From: a virus
Reading direction: 5' to 3' (one strand)
DNA: 30,688 nt
IMG/VR virus record: IMGVR_UViG_3300031227_000262
Span: 1 to 30,688 of that record
Translations under genes and position numbers: made by a program
Notes under the pieces: generated by a model
Seen by the model: the letters and a program-made list of their open reading frames with translations, nothing else
Database searches by the model: none
What the model was told of the DNA's origin: nothing
In this document: positions 1 to 5,758 of the stretch, piece after piece
How the letters are laid out: every line of letters starts with the position of its first letter
Position numbering within the stretch: the stretch's first letter is position 1

Positions 1-79
1 GCTTGATCTCTTTCTTCCAAGGCCCGAGAGAGATTTTCTTTCCGAATTTTGTATCGTGGCCGATATATACCGGTATCAT
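1..79 (-). CDS. hypothetical protein, truncated by the window edge
   Basis: Only the first 26 codons are present; the reading frame runs off the left edge of the window. The ATG overlaps the stop codon of the preceding 33-residue gene by four bases (ATGA), and a GGAG ribosome-binding site lies about nine bases upstream, inside that gene. The visible start reads MIPVYIGHDTKFGKK, followed by a basic, Trp-containing stretch. Too little is present to assign a family. It belongs to the left unit, downstream of the recombination genes. Confidence 0.6.
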   Translation of the reverse strand, partial: MIPVYIGHDTKFGKKISLGPWKKEIK

Positions 80-177
80 TTTTTACTTCTCCACCTGTGC
101 TTTCTCGATAGCCATAAAATCATAGTGAAAGCACCGAGTATCACTCCTAACAGGGTATTCAGCATAATTTGTATCAT
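76..177 (-). CDS. 33-residue single-pass membrane protein
   Basis: A 33-residue ORF beginning MIQIMLNTLLGVILGAF and ending with a strongly basic tail (RKHRWRSKK). About 20 hydrophobic residues followed by the positive cluster suggest one transmembrane helix with a cytoplasmic C-terminus. A near-perfect AAGGAG site lies eight bases before the ATG, which supports real translation despite the small size. The stop overlaps the next start by ATGA. It sits between the RecT gene and the truncated ORF. Function is unknown; nothing beyond membrane insertion can be read from it. Confidence 0.6.
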   Translation of the reverse strand: MIQIMLNTLLGVILGAFTMILWLSRKHRWRSKK

Positions 178-197
178 CTTCTCGGCTCCTTTCTTAA

Positions 198-254
198 CAA
201 GGCGAGCATGGACTCGAACCATGTGGTGCGCGCGCCATAACCGTCACCGCCTTG
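198..254 (-). other. tRNA-like element with a T-arm and acceptor stem but too short for a tRNA
   Basis: On the minus strand a perfect 5-bp T-stem (CATGG/CCATG) encloses a canonical TTCGAGT loop. An 8-bp acceptor-like stem (CAAGGCGG with TCGCCTTG, one G-U) closes the element. Only about 23 bases lie between the 5' acceptor strand and the T-arm, so D-arm and anticodon arm cannot both fit, and no good anticodon stem forms. It may be a decayed tRNA, a tRNA-derived attachment core, or a structural mimic. It sits between the recT stop codon and the next small ORF, in the transcribed direction. Confidence 0.35.
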
Positions 255-268
255 CAATGTCACTATAT

Positions 269-1129
269 TTAAGCGCCGCCAGGAAACGCATCGTCTAATG
301 GATCGAACAGCGTACCTTTTTTAGCTGACGCCTTCGATGCCTTCTGCTTAACAGATACATCGGGCTTAACCTCTTCGACCTTCTCGGTAACTTCGCCGGT
401 ATCCGTGTCAACATTGGTATCGACCTCATCGATCACTACATTTTTGACATCTCCATAACCAAGCAACTCAGCAACCTTCTCGGTTCTTGGTTTGTCCTCT
501 TCGACTGAGAACTCGGCATCAACGATATTCTCAACCTCATCAACTGTGTAGATACCCTTAAGCACATCAGGGTAAACATCTCTGATACAGAAAGTGCGTG
601 CCCTGTTAAGAAGCATCCGATCAGGATAAAACGTCCAAGGACCTTCTTTTCCCCAAAGCTTCGCTTTTTTGGCATCACCAACAGTGAAGATATAAGTATA
701 TTCATCTCTGCCAACGCGCTTAGTAATGTATTTATACCCATAATTATCCGGGTATGAGCCATCGGCTTTGCGCTCGCCGAACTTAGCAGGATATCCATAT
801 TCCTGTTTGCCTGACGACTCCACAAGCCCCGGCACAGCATCGCCCCAGAGGCAAGGACGTTTGTTTATTACAGCGATATTCTGAATAGACTGCATCGGGG
901 ATAAGCCAAGCTCGAACCCGAACTGGAGCGCGACCACGACTCCTTCGGCCTTGTCAATCCCTTTTGGCGCAAGCCCTGAAGTAATAACATATCCGGCAAA
1001 CCGCCACATATCATCAAGGGAAGATAGTTGGAGACCTTTCCCTTTGGCTTTGATGGTTGCCGGTAGAGGTTGTTTTACTTCTTTCGGAAGGTCCGGGAAT
1101 TTCTCAACTGCTGTTTTATTTTCCTTCAT
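269..1129 (-). CDS. recT: RecT-family single-strand annealing protein
   Basis: A 286-residue protein with the conserved core seen in phage RecT-type annealing proteins: a stretch near residues 65-100 containing ALQFGFELGLSPMQSIQNI followed by AVINKRPCLWGDA. The C-terminus is acidic and Lys-rich and looks disordered. Proteins of this family coat single-stranded DNA and anneal it to complementary strands, working with a 5'-3' exonuclease. The expected partner, a YqaJ-type nuclease, is encoded four genes upstream in the same unit, separated by small proteins and a coiled-coil protein. A GAGGGAAG site precedes the ATG. The family call is firm from the motif; activity is inferred. Confidence 0.85.
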   Translation of the reverse strand: MKENKTAVEKFPDLPKEVKQPLPATIKAKGKGLQLSSLDDMWRFAGYVITSGLAPKGIDKAEGVVVALQFGFELGLSPMQSIQNIAVINKRPCLWGDAVPGLVESSGKQEYGYPAKFGERKADGSYPDNYGYKYITKRVGRDEYTYIFTVGDAKKAKLWGKEGPWTFYPDRMLLNRARTFCIRDVYPDVLKGIYTVDEVENIVDAEFSVEEDKPRTEKVAELLGYGDVKNVVIDEVDTNVDTDTGEVTEKVEEVKPDVSVKQKASKASAKKGTLFDPLDDAFPGGA

Positions 1130-1143
1130 TACTTCCCTCTATG

Positions 1144-2025
1144 TTAAATTGGTTGTGTGAAAACATTACCACAATTAGGGCATGTGGCCTGAATTGACTT
1201 GCAGGGCTTTTCCTCAACAACGGCCTTTAGTTTGGCAAGCTCATCCTCGTGCTTTTTTTTCTCTATTCCAGCGAGGCGCTTGGACTCACGGAGAGAGGCG
1301 TCGGCCTTTTCCCGCACAATACGCTTCTCTTCTTCGGCCTTCTCGCGCTCTTCTCTGGCCTTTGCCGCAACCGTGCGAGCCTTTTCTTCGAGAGCTTCTT
1401 TTTCCTTGCGAGCTTTCTCCTGCTCTTTACGTCTCGCCTCTTCGATCTTCTTTTGATGCAATAATGCCATTTTACGTTCTGCAGAAGCCAGACGATCTTT
1501 CTCCTCGATCTCTTTTTTGAGTTTTTCGTTCTCGCGGCGAACGCGCTCCTGCTCTTTGCGCTCTATTTCGAATAAGCGGGCAGCCTCTACCATCTCGGCT
1601 TTCTCCCGTGCGAGCCGATCCTCTTCCTCTTTAGCATGAGCGAGCCGGAGTATTTCCTCGTCCTTCTTTGCTTTTGCGATCTGGACGAAACATTCTTGCT
1701 GTTTAAGATAGTCCTCAAGAGGAATAATCAGCGCCTTGAGTGTCTTGGATATACCATCAATAGCCTGACCTTCGCGCAATGAGTTTTCTTTCATGAGCTT
1801 TCGGGTCTTTTCTAACTCAATGCGTTTGCCCGAAAGTATCTTCCGGCCGACCGCCGCCTTCTCTATAATCTCTGTTTGCGAAGCATCGGTCACAACAAGC
1901 TCCTTGGCCTCTTTTTCCCATTTGGCAGCGACCTCAAAATAATCCGTGAATTTATCGAGTATTATCTGTGCTTTTGACTTTTCGAGCCCGCTTTCATCAA
2001 CTATAATTTGCAGTTGGTTATCCAT
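1144..2025 (-). CDS. long coiled-coil protein with C-terminal zinc ribbon
   Basis: A 293-residue protein. Residues about 1-110 look globular or helical. Residues about 115-265 are an almost unbroken run of Glu/Lys/Arg/Ala heptads typical of a long coiled coil. The end carries a Cys cluster (CKSIQATCPNCGNVF) whose CPNC pair and upstream Cys suggest a zinc knuckle. Phages often encode a protein of this type beside RecT and YqaJ, and the position supports a role in recombination or DNA handling, but no enzyme motif is visible. It lies 14 bases upstream of recT and just after a 67-residue small gene. A GGTGG site precedes the ATG. Function not established. Confidence 0.75.
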   Translation of the reverse strand: MDNQLQIIVDESGLEKSKAQIILDKFTDYFEVAAKWEKEAKELVVTDASQTEIIEKAAVGRKILSGKRIELEKTRKLMKENSLREGQAIDGISKTLKALIIPLEDYLKQQECFVQIAKAKKDEEILRLAHAKEEEDRLAREKAEMVEAARLFEIERKEQERVRRENEKLKKEIEEKDRLASAERKMALLHQKKIEEARRKEQEKARKEKEALEEKARTVAAKAREEREKAEEEKRIVREKADASLRESKRLAGIEKKKHEDELAKLKAVVEEKPCKSIQATCPNCGNVFTQPI

Positions 2026-2028
2026 TAT

Positions 2029-2232
2029 TTACCACCCTATAGATTTAGAGGAACGAACATGCTCTGCATTGCCATCCGGCTGTGAACGCAACTCTTTCAT
2101 TCTTTCGCCCCAGTATTTACCTGTTTCTCCTTGAAACCACGGGCTGCCTACTGGTGCATTTCTCCATTGAGATAGGAGCCCTTCGTATGACATAGAGTCG
2201 ATGTGCTTTTTGTTTTCAGGTGTTAATTCCAT
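2029..2232 (-). CDS. small conserved-looking phage protein, unknown function
   Basis: A 67-residue protein beginning MELTPENKKHIDSMSYEGL. It has a Trp-rich middle with WRNAPVGSPWFQGETGKYW. It resembles small proteins often found near phage recombination genes, but no function is known to me. The start is the second in-frame ATG, because GAGGGG lies four bases before it; the earlier ATG at 2244 overlaps the previous stop and lacks a site of its own. Soluble, with no signal peptide or membrane segment. It sits between a 74-residue gene and the coiled-coil gene in the recombination operon. Confidence 0.65.
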   Translation of the reverse strand: MELTPENKKHIDSMSYEGLLSQWRNAPVGSPWFQGETGKYWGERMKELRSQPDGNAEHVRSSKSIGW

Positions 2233-2240
2233 TATGCCCC

Positions 2241-2465
2241 TCATTCTGGTATTTCTTCAATAGGTTTTGGAGCCATGGCCTTCCGCAACTCCGCAAATGC
2301 TTCTTTCCAATCATGCCCGCTATAGAACCCCTGCGGGTCTTTTACATATATAGAGCATTTTGTTTTAACCGTACCATCCTCGTTATATGTTTTATCATAT
2401 TCTAAAGAACGATATTTGTTGCCAGCAATCCTTTTGAGTTTTTTCTCGGCATCTATAAATTTCAT
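2241..2465 (-). CDS. small hypothetical protein in the recombination operon
   Basis: A 74-residue soluble protein rich in Lys and aromatic residues, starting MKFIDAEKKLKRIAGNKY. I do not recognise a family. The ATG overlaps the stop of the YqaJ-type gene (TGATG), and an AAAGGG site lies five bases upstream, so translation is probably coupled to the nuclease. A GTG one codon earlier is possible but less well placed. No catalytic motif, membrane segment or Cys cluster is visible. Its context suggests an accessory recombination or DNA metabolism role, which is inference only. Confidence 0.65.
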   Translation of the reverse strand: MKFIDAEKKLKRIAGNKYRSLEYDKTYNEDGTVKTKCSIYVKDPQGFYSGHDWKEAFAELRKAMAPKPIEEIPE

Positions 2466-3403
2466 CACTTCCCTTTCTTTATCCGAGCAACTCGGTATGC
2501 GTTAGGCGTGGAGATTATATCGTAAACTTCAGGGTAATTAGCCTTCAGGAGCTTTCTGTCAATTAGATCAGCGCCGTTCTGCTTTAGATATGTAAACATA
2601 GAACCATCAGACATTGTTACACCTTCCGCATCGCCAAGATGTAATAGTATTTCGGCAAACGAGAGCTTTTCAGCCCTTTCTGTTGCAATCCTCAGCCCCC
2701 TCATTTCCACCCACTTCGAGATGAGATTTTCGTCTACATCAGCAAAAGAACCAGGTTGCCTGACAATTTTCTTGAAAACATTAATGTTACCGACCTCTGA
2801 GTCAGGCGGCGGTGTCTTCGTGAGAACATAGTTATTCCAGAACTGTTCGCCACGTTGTATTATGGCATTTATTATGTTCTCGTCACGGTTTACTACATAC
2901 ATCTCCTCGGTTAAACTAAACCGCCCCATAAGAACGGCTATGTGAGCCTTCTCCATGCCCGTACAGAGCATTTGTTGATGAACTTGGACGATTACCCTGT
3001 ATGGCACATCGTCAGTACCAGGCTCGCCCCATTCGCTTGTGAGGCCTGTTGTCTTGGCTTCGACTATCTCAGGCTGGTCTGTTATTGTTTTGCCGTCAAG
3101 GTTACAAGCAAATAGTGGATGCTCTTTACAGATAAATCTCATTTTCTCAGGAGTAGTAATTATCTCCATTCCTAACTCTTGCCGGGCAAATTCTATCAAT
3201 GCCGATTCATACCTGTGCCCGATAGACATCGCTTTCGATTCTTTCTCGCCTTTCTCCTGCGTGAATGTCTTTAACGCCCATACGTCAGCAGCAGTTTTGA
3301 AAGGATCGAGACTTTTGCCATCGTCATCAGTGAACAATGCTGCCATGTCACTTGAGCCGAGGAATTTCTTCCGTTCTTCTCGTTGTTGTTCAGTTATCGC
3401 CAT
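2465..3403 (-). CDS. YqaJ-type (lambda-exonuclease-like) viral recombinase
   Basis: A 312-residue PD-(D/E)XK nuclease of the YqaJ/lambda exonuclease type. Visible signatures are GSSD near residue 16, GHRYES with a conserved Glu near residue 66, the catalytic Asp in NLDG at 103, the E-A-K dyad at 115-117, and a Gln/His pair (VQVHQQM) near 140-145. Such enzymes resect double-stranded ends 5' to 3' and hand the single strand to a RecT-type annealing protein, which is present downstream. AAGGA precedes the ATG with eight-base spacing. Full length for the family. No sign of damage. Confidence 0.88.
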   Translation of the reverse strand: MAITEQQREERKKFLGSSDMAALFTDDDGKSLDPFKTAADVWALKTFTQEKGEKESKAMSIGHRYESALIEFARQELGMEIITTPEKMRFICKEHPLFACNLDGKTITDQPEIVEAKTTGLTSEWGEPGTDDVPYRVIVQVHQQMLCTGMEKAHIAVLMGRFSLTEEMYVVNRDENIINAIIQRGEQFWNNYVLTKTPPPDSEVGNINVFKKIVRQPGSFADVDENLISKWVEMRGLRIATERAEKLSFAEILLHLGDAEGVTMSDGSMFTYLKQNGADLIDRKLLKANYPEVYDIISTPNAYRVARIKKGK

Positions 3404-3443
3404 ATTAATTTCCTTGCTTGTCGAGGTTATAGGTTATCATTGC

Positions 3444-3548
3444 TTACCAACTCCCGGTCATAAGAGCAACGATGATATGAATGCCAAAATAAGCGAGCGC
3501 GAATGCGAAAAACAGTCCGTAGATTAAATATTGTTTTGACTTTTCCAT
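3444..3548 (-). CDS. 34-residue single-pass membrane protein
   Basis: A 34-residue ORF starting MEKSKQYLIYGLFFAFALAY. The Lys-containing N-terminus is followed by about 22 hydrophobic residues, then MTGSW and the stop, so one transmembrane helix is likely. GAAGGG at the very end of the preceding hexapeptide-repeat gene gives a well-spaced ribosome-binding site, and the ATG is one base after that gene's stop. It is too short for most gene finders. Function unknown. It sits between the repeat protein and the YqaJ-type nuclease. Confidence 0.6.
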   Translation of the reverse strand: MEKSKQYLIYGLFFAFALAYFGIHIIVALMTGSW

Positions 3549-3549
3549 A

Positions 3550-4266
3550 TTACCCTTCTTTTTTTAACATCATTTTACAGAGAGCTACCGTCTGCCTGTA
3601 TATCTCTGTGTCCTCTTTTGATACACCATGCTTGAGAGCTATTTTGTCAACGTCTTTCTCCCAAACATCAATAGTCTGTAGCTCACAACCTATCTGTATT
3701 AAATCGGCGTATGCAGTAATGTCAAAACAACCCTGTGATATAATATTTATTACATTGCCGTAGACCTGAGCATCGCCGGAGACCTGAGCATTGCCGTAGA
3801 CCTGAGCATTGCCGTAGACCTGAGCATTGCCGGAGACCCAAGCATTGCCGGAGACCCAAGCATTGCCGTAGACCCGAGCATTGCCGGAGACCTGAGCATT
3901 GCCGTAGACCTGAGCATTGCCGTAGACCTGAGCATTGCCGGAGACCCAAGCATTGCCGTAGACCCGAGCATTGCCGGAGACCCAAGCATTGCCGTAGACC
4001 CGAGCATCGCCGTAGACCTGAGCATTGCCGGAGACCTGAGCATTGCCGTAGACCCAAGCATCGCCGTAGACCTGAGCATTGCCGGAGACCTGAGCATTGC
4101 CGTAGACCCAAGCATTGTTATTGTGATTCAAATTATTATGGCGTTGTATGTATCCGCCTTTCTCGCCTTTCTTCACATCGCCAAAGTTTCTTAGCGCTAC
4201 AATGCGGTGCAGCTTTTTTCCACCAACCACCACGAAATCTTTTTTGTCGTATTTATACTTTTTCAT
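3550..4266 (-). CDS. hexapeptide-repeat (left-handed beta-helix type) protein
   Basis: A 238-residue protein in three parts. Residues 1-50 form a basic head. Residues 51-170 consist of exactly twenty hexapeptides of the pattern [N/D]-A-[W/Q/R]-V-[Y/S]-G. Residues 171-238 form a helical, charged tail with one Cys pair. Hexapeptide repeats with small and aliphatic residues at fixed positions form left-handed beta-helices, about 18 residues per turn, giving six to seven turns here. Enzymes of this fold are usually acyltransferases, but no catalytic His is present in the repeats, so a structural or binding role is more likely. GGGGGAG precedes the ATG. Second gene of the left unit. Confidence 0.75.
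   Translation of the reverse strand: MKKYKYDKKDFVVVGGKKLHRIVALRNFGDVKKGEKGGYIQRHNNLNHNNNAWVYGNAQVSGNAQVYGDAWVYGNAQVSGNAQVYGDARVYGNAWVSGNARVYGNAWVSGNAQVYGNAQVYGNAQVSGNARVYGNAWVSGNAWVSGNAQVYGNAQVYGNAQVSGDAQVYGNVINIISQGCFDITAYADLIQIGCELQTIDVWEKDVDKIALKHGVSKEDTEIYRQTVALCKMMLKKEG
3757..4116 (-). repeat. twenty tandem 18-bp coding repeats
   Basis: An uninterrupted array of 20 units of 18 bp, exactly 360 bp, encoding hexapeptides. Units differ at only a few positions: AAT/GAT at codon 1, TGG/CAG/CGG at codon 3 and TAC/TCC at codon 5. The unit is a multiple of three and has no stop in any minus-strand frame, so all three frames stay open through the array. Copy number could change by slippage or recombination without breaking the protein. 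Confidence 0.95.
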
Positions 4267-4277
4267 GTCTCCCCCTG

Positions 4278-4460
4278 TTAAAATATATCCTCAACTTCGC
4301 AACCCAATACTTCCGCCCATCGTTTCTTTTCATCGTCAGTGAGAGTAGCGCGCTCATTTACTACCCGGCTTACTTTTGCTTCCTGCTCGCCGATGATCTG
4401 CGCGTAATTTGCCTGATTGAAATAACAGTCAATGATCTGCATCCTCAGTTTCTTGTTCAT
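4278..4460 (-). CDS. Cro-like helix-turn-helix regulator
   Basis: A 60-residue protein, MNKKLRMQI onward, with a predicted helix-turn-helix around residues 18-41 (NYAQIIGEQEAKVSRVVNE), the size and pattern of small XRE/Cro-type DNA-binding proteins. The start at 4460 is chosen over an upstream in-frame ATG at 4640 because GGAGAG lies five bases before it and the longer version would read through the terminator and promoter region. It is the first gene after its own promoter, and TTGT/ACAA palindromes overlap that promoter, so autoregulation is likely. It may control the left (early-type) unit. Confidence 0.75.
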   Translation of the reverse strand: MNKKLRMQIIDCYFNQANYAQIIGEQEAKVSRVVNERATLTDDEKKRWAEVLGCEVEDIF

Positions 4461-4502
4461 AATCTCTCCGACATTTAGGTTTAACTCTGTTATTTTCTCT
4501 TG

Positions 4503-4538
4503 TTGTAACAAATAAAACAATATTGTTGCAGTTGTCAA
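4503..4538 (-). promoter_or_regulatory. candidate sigma70 promoter for the left unit with overlapping operators
   Basis: On the minus strand a perfect -35 TTGACA lies at 4538-4533. A 17-bp spacer leads to TTATTT as a -10 at 4515-4510, about 50 bases before the HTH start codon. A perfect 12-bp palindrome AACAATATTGTT (4516-4527) fills the spacer, and TTGTAACAA (4503-4511) overlaps the -10 and start region. The -10 is weak compared with consensus. Confidence 0.55.
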
Positions 4539-4562
4539 GTAAATAATGTATTCCCATAACCT

Positions 4563-4574
4563 ATTGTAAACAAT
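4563..4574. promoter_or_regulatory. third TTGT/ACAA palindrome, candidate distal operator
   Basis: ATTGTAAACAAT is an inverted repeat with ATTGT and ACAAT arms. It shares the TTGT/ACAA half-sites found in the two palindromes overlapping the promoter at 4503-4538 and lies about 25 bp upstream of the -35. It also overlaps the tail of the late-unit terminator. Binding by the HTH protein is inferred from the shared half-site, not shown. Confidence 0.4.
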
Positions 4575-4605
4575 AAAAAAGGCCATACAATTAAGTACAG
4601 CCTTT
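4571..4605 (-). terminator. intrinsic terminator of the late unit
   Basis: On the minus strand an 11-bp stem (AAAGGCTGTAC with GTATGGCCTTT, including two G-U pairs) encloses a 6-base TTAATT loop and runs directly into a T-rich tract (TTTTTTATTG). This is a classic rho-independent terminator. It lies about 40 bases after the last lysis-region gene and separates the late unit from the promoter of the left unit. Confidence 0.85.
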
Positions 4606-4622
4606 ATTCTGTGATGTCGGGA

Positions 4623-4639
4623 TGTTGCAAAAAGCAACA
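4623..4639 (-). other. small perfect hairpin after the last late gene
   Basis: TGTTGC and GCAACA form a 6-bp stem with a five-base T loop on the minus strand, directly after the stop codon at 4645. It has no following T run, so it may protect the 3' end or help pause RNA polymerase ahead of the main terminator. Confidence 0.4.
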
Positions 4640-4644
4640 CTATT

Positions 4645-5013
4645 TTATATGTTTGGGAGCTTCGCTTTCAGTTTATCGGGAAGTAATTCTATGAGTGCTT
4701 TGACGGCTCCGCGCAGACTTTCAAAGATATCTGTCCATTCCTCGGGCGTTACCTTGTCGCCACCGGCACTATCAATCTCTCTCGCCCTGCTGTATTTATT
4801 AAATGCTTCAACGAGATTAATAATTAATGACCTGAATTTTAATACCTTTGCGCCAAAGAACAAAGAAAGCACGGTAAATACACCGGCGATTATTGCTGCC
4901 GCCGCCTGATCCACTAAAAAATCTTTAATGGTTTCTCCGATGCCCGCATAAGCAACAGATGCAAATAATATGACCATGAGCAATGTAGCACTGAATACAT
5001 TAATACGTTTCAT
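4645..5013 (-). CDS. small exported or membrane protein in the lysis region, holin candidate
   Basis: A 122-residue protein. Residues 1-23 look like a signal peptide: basic KR, a hydrophobic core (TLLMVILFASV), then AYA before Gly. A second hydrophobic stretch lies at about 36-58, followed by an amphipathic, charged C-terminus (KVTPEEWTDIFESL onward). One leader plus one transmembrane helix next to a lysozyme gene suggests a holin or antiholin-type role. Some tail-tip or tape-binding proteins also look like this. It begins four bases after the lysozyme stop and is the last gene before the terminator. Function is inferred from position and topology. Confidence 0.6.
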   Translation of the reverse strand: MKRINVFSATLLMVILFASVAYAGIGETIKDFLVDQAAAAIIAGVFTVLSLFFGAKVLKFRSLIINLVEAFNKYSRAREIDSAGGDKVTPEEWTDIFESLRGAVKALIELLPDKLKAKLPNI

Positions 5014-5017
5014 TCTG

Positions 5018-5476
5018 TCAACCCTTCTTTATTAAATCAACTATTTTAGGCGATCTCTCGCCTACTTGTTCGTACCATTCCGAATCTATTAATTCGTCTG
5101 CCGCTTCATTCCAATCATCCGATTTAACAGCATCTATAAACTTTACAAATTTCCGCAATCTTGTCATTCCCAAATTGAACATTAAATCAATAAGAGCCAT
5201 CTTGCGGTTATGACTATACTTATAATAATCAGGGAATATCCCGTACAGGTCACGGATTGCATCGCCTATATCTTCTTGGAGTATCATGCGACTCACTTTT
5301 TCGCTTATCGGTTTAGCGTCAAGATTATGACCGTATCCTATGGTTAGATATCCGGCAGGGCATATATAAGCTTTCCCGCTAAAGCCCTCATTCTCCATTA
5401 ACATATCGAGTAATTTATCATCCATAGTAGCTTCTCGTTTCTTGCCGAATATTTTCATTATCTGGTTTAGTATCAT
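5018..5476 (-). CDS. GH24 (T4-type) lysozyme, endolysin
   Basis: A 152-residue peptidoglycan-cleaving enzyme of the T4 lysozyme family. The catalytic pattern Glu-x8-(Asp/Cys)-x5-Thr is present as E30, C39 and T45, in ENEGF and CPAGYLTIGYGHN. Cys in the middle position is a known variant of the family. Conserved GYGH and the FNLG segment near residues 113-116 complete the fold. No signal peptide is obvious, so release would need a holin from the flanking membrane proteins. The ATG lies one base after the previous stop. The next in-frame ATGs (residues 7 and 18) remain possible starts, since the first 17 residues precede the domain. Confidence 0.9.
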   Translation of the reverse strand: MILNQIMKIFGKKREATMDDKLLDMLMENEGFSGKAYICPAGYLTIGYGHNLDAKPISEKVSRMILQEDIGDAIRDLYGIFPDYYKYSHNRKMALIDLMFNLGMTRLRKFVKFIDAVKSDDWNEAADELIDSEWYEQVGERSPKIVDLIKKG

Positions 5477-5477
5477 T

Positions 5478-5723
5478 TTATTTGCGAGCGTCCTCTAATA
5501 CTTCCAGCCGAGAAATACGCCTCTCATACTCGGAAACCTTCACAGCGTAAACATCTTTCCACACGACATCATGCCTCAAACCTTCTATTGCGACTGTCAA
5601 GCAAGTAATATCTACCCGTAATTGGCGGACAGTGAGCATCAATACGACAACCAAAATAATCAGCGCAAATAGTATGCCCGGGGTGCTGTATTTAATGAGC
5701 CAAGCCAATGACATAAATTCCAT
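5478..5723 (-). CDS. membrane-anchored coiled-coil protein of the lysis region
   Basis: An 81-residue protein with one strong transmembrane segment near residues 13-35 (GILFALIILVVVLMLTV), followed by a charged helical tail with heptad-like spacing ending RRISRLEVLEDARK. This topology resembles small spanin-like or holin-like proteins and also tail-anchored phage membrane proteins. The start is the ATG at 5723 because AAGGA lies four bases upstream; a TTG four codons earlier and another ATG three codons later are alternatives. It lies directly upstream of the lysozyme with a one-base gap, which supports a lysis role. The exact type cannot be decided. Confidence 0.65.
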   Translation of the reverse strand: MEFMSLAWLIKYSTPGILFALIILVVVLMLTVRQLRVDITCLTVAIEGLRHDVVWKDVYAVKVSEYERRISRLEVLEDARK

Positions 5724-5758
5724 TACTTCCTTCAATCCATTACATGATTAATATTAAG

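Noticed and set aside
198-254. Functional tRNA gene
   Set aside because: Too short for all four arms and no anticodon stem forms, so only a tRNA-like element is reported.
3405-3440. 11-residue ORF between the 34-residue membrane protein and the YqaJ-type gene
   Set aside because: Too short to support, with no clear ribosome-binding site; its end merely overlaps the AAGGA of the nuclease gene.
3722-4115. Two further same-strand ORFs through the repeat array
   Set aside because: The 18-bp unit has no stop in any minus frame, so these are compositional shadows of the hexapeptide gene without ribosome-binding sites.
3757-4116. CRISPR-like array
   Set aside because: Repeats are directly adjacent 18-bp coding units with no spacers, inside one ORF.
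4278-4640. Extended 120-residue version of the HTH ORF
   Set aside because: The first 60 residues would be translated from the terminator and promoter region; GGAGAG five bases before the internal ATG at 4460 and the HTH start there favour the short form.
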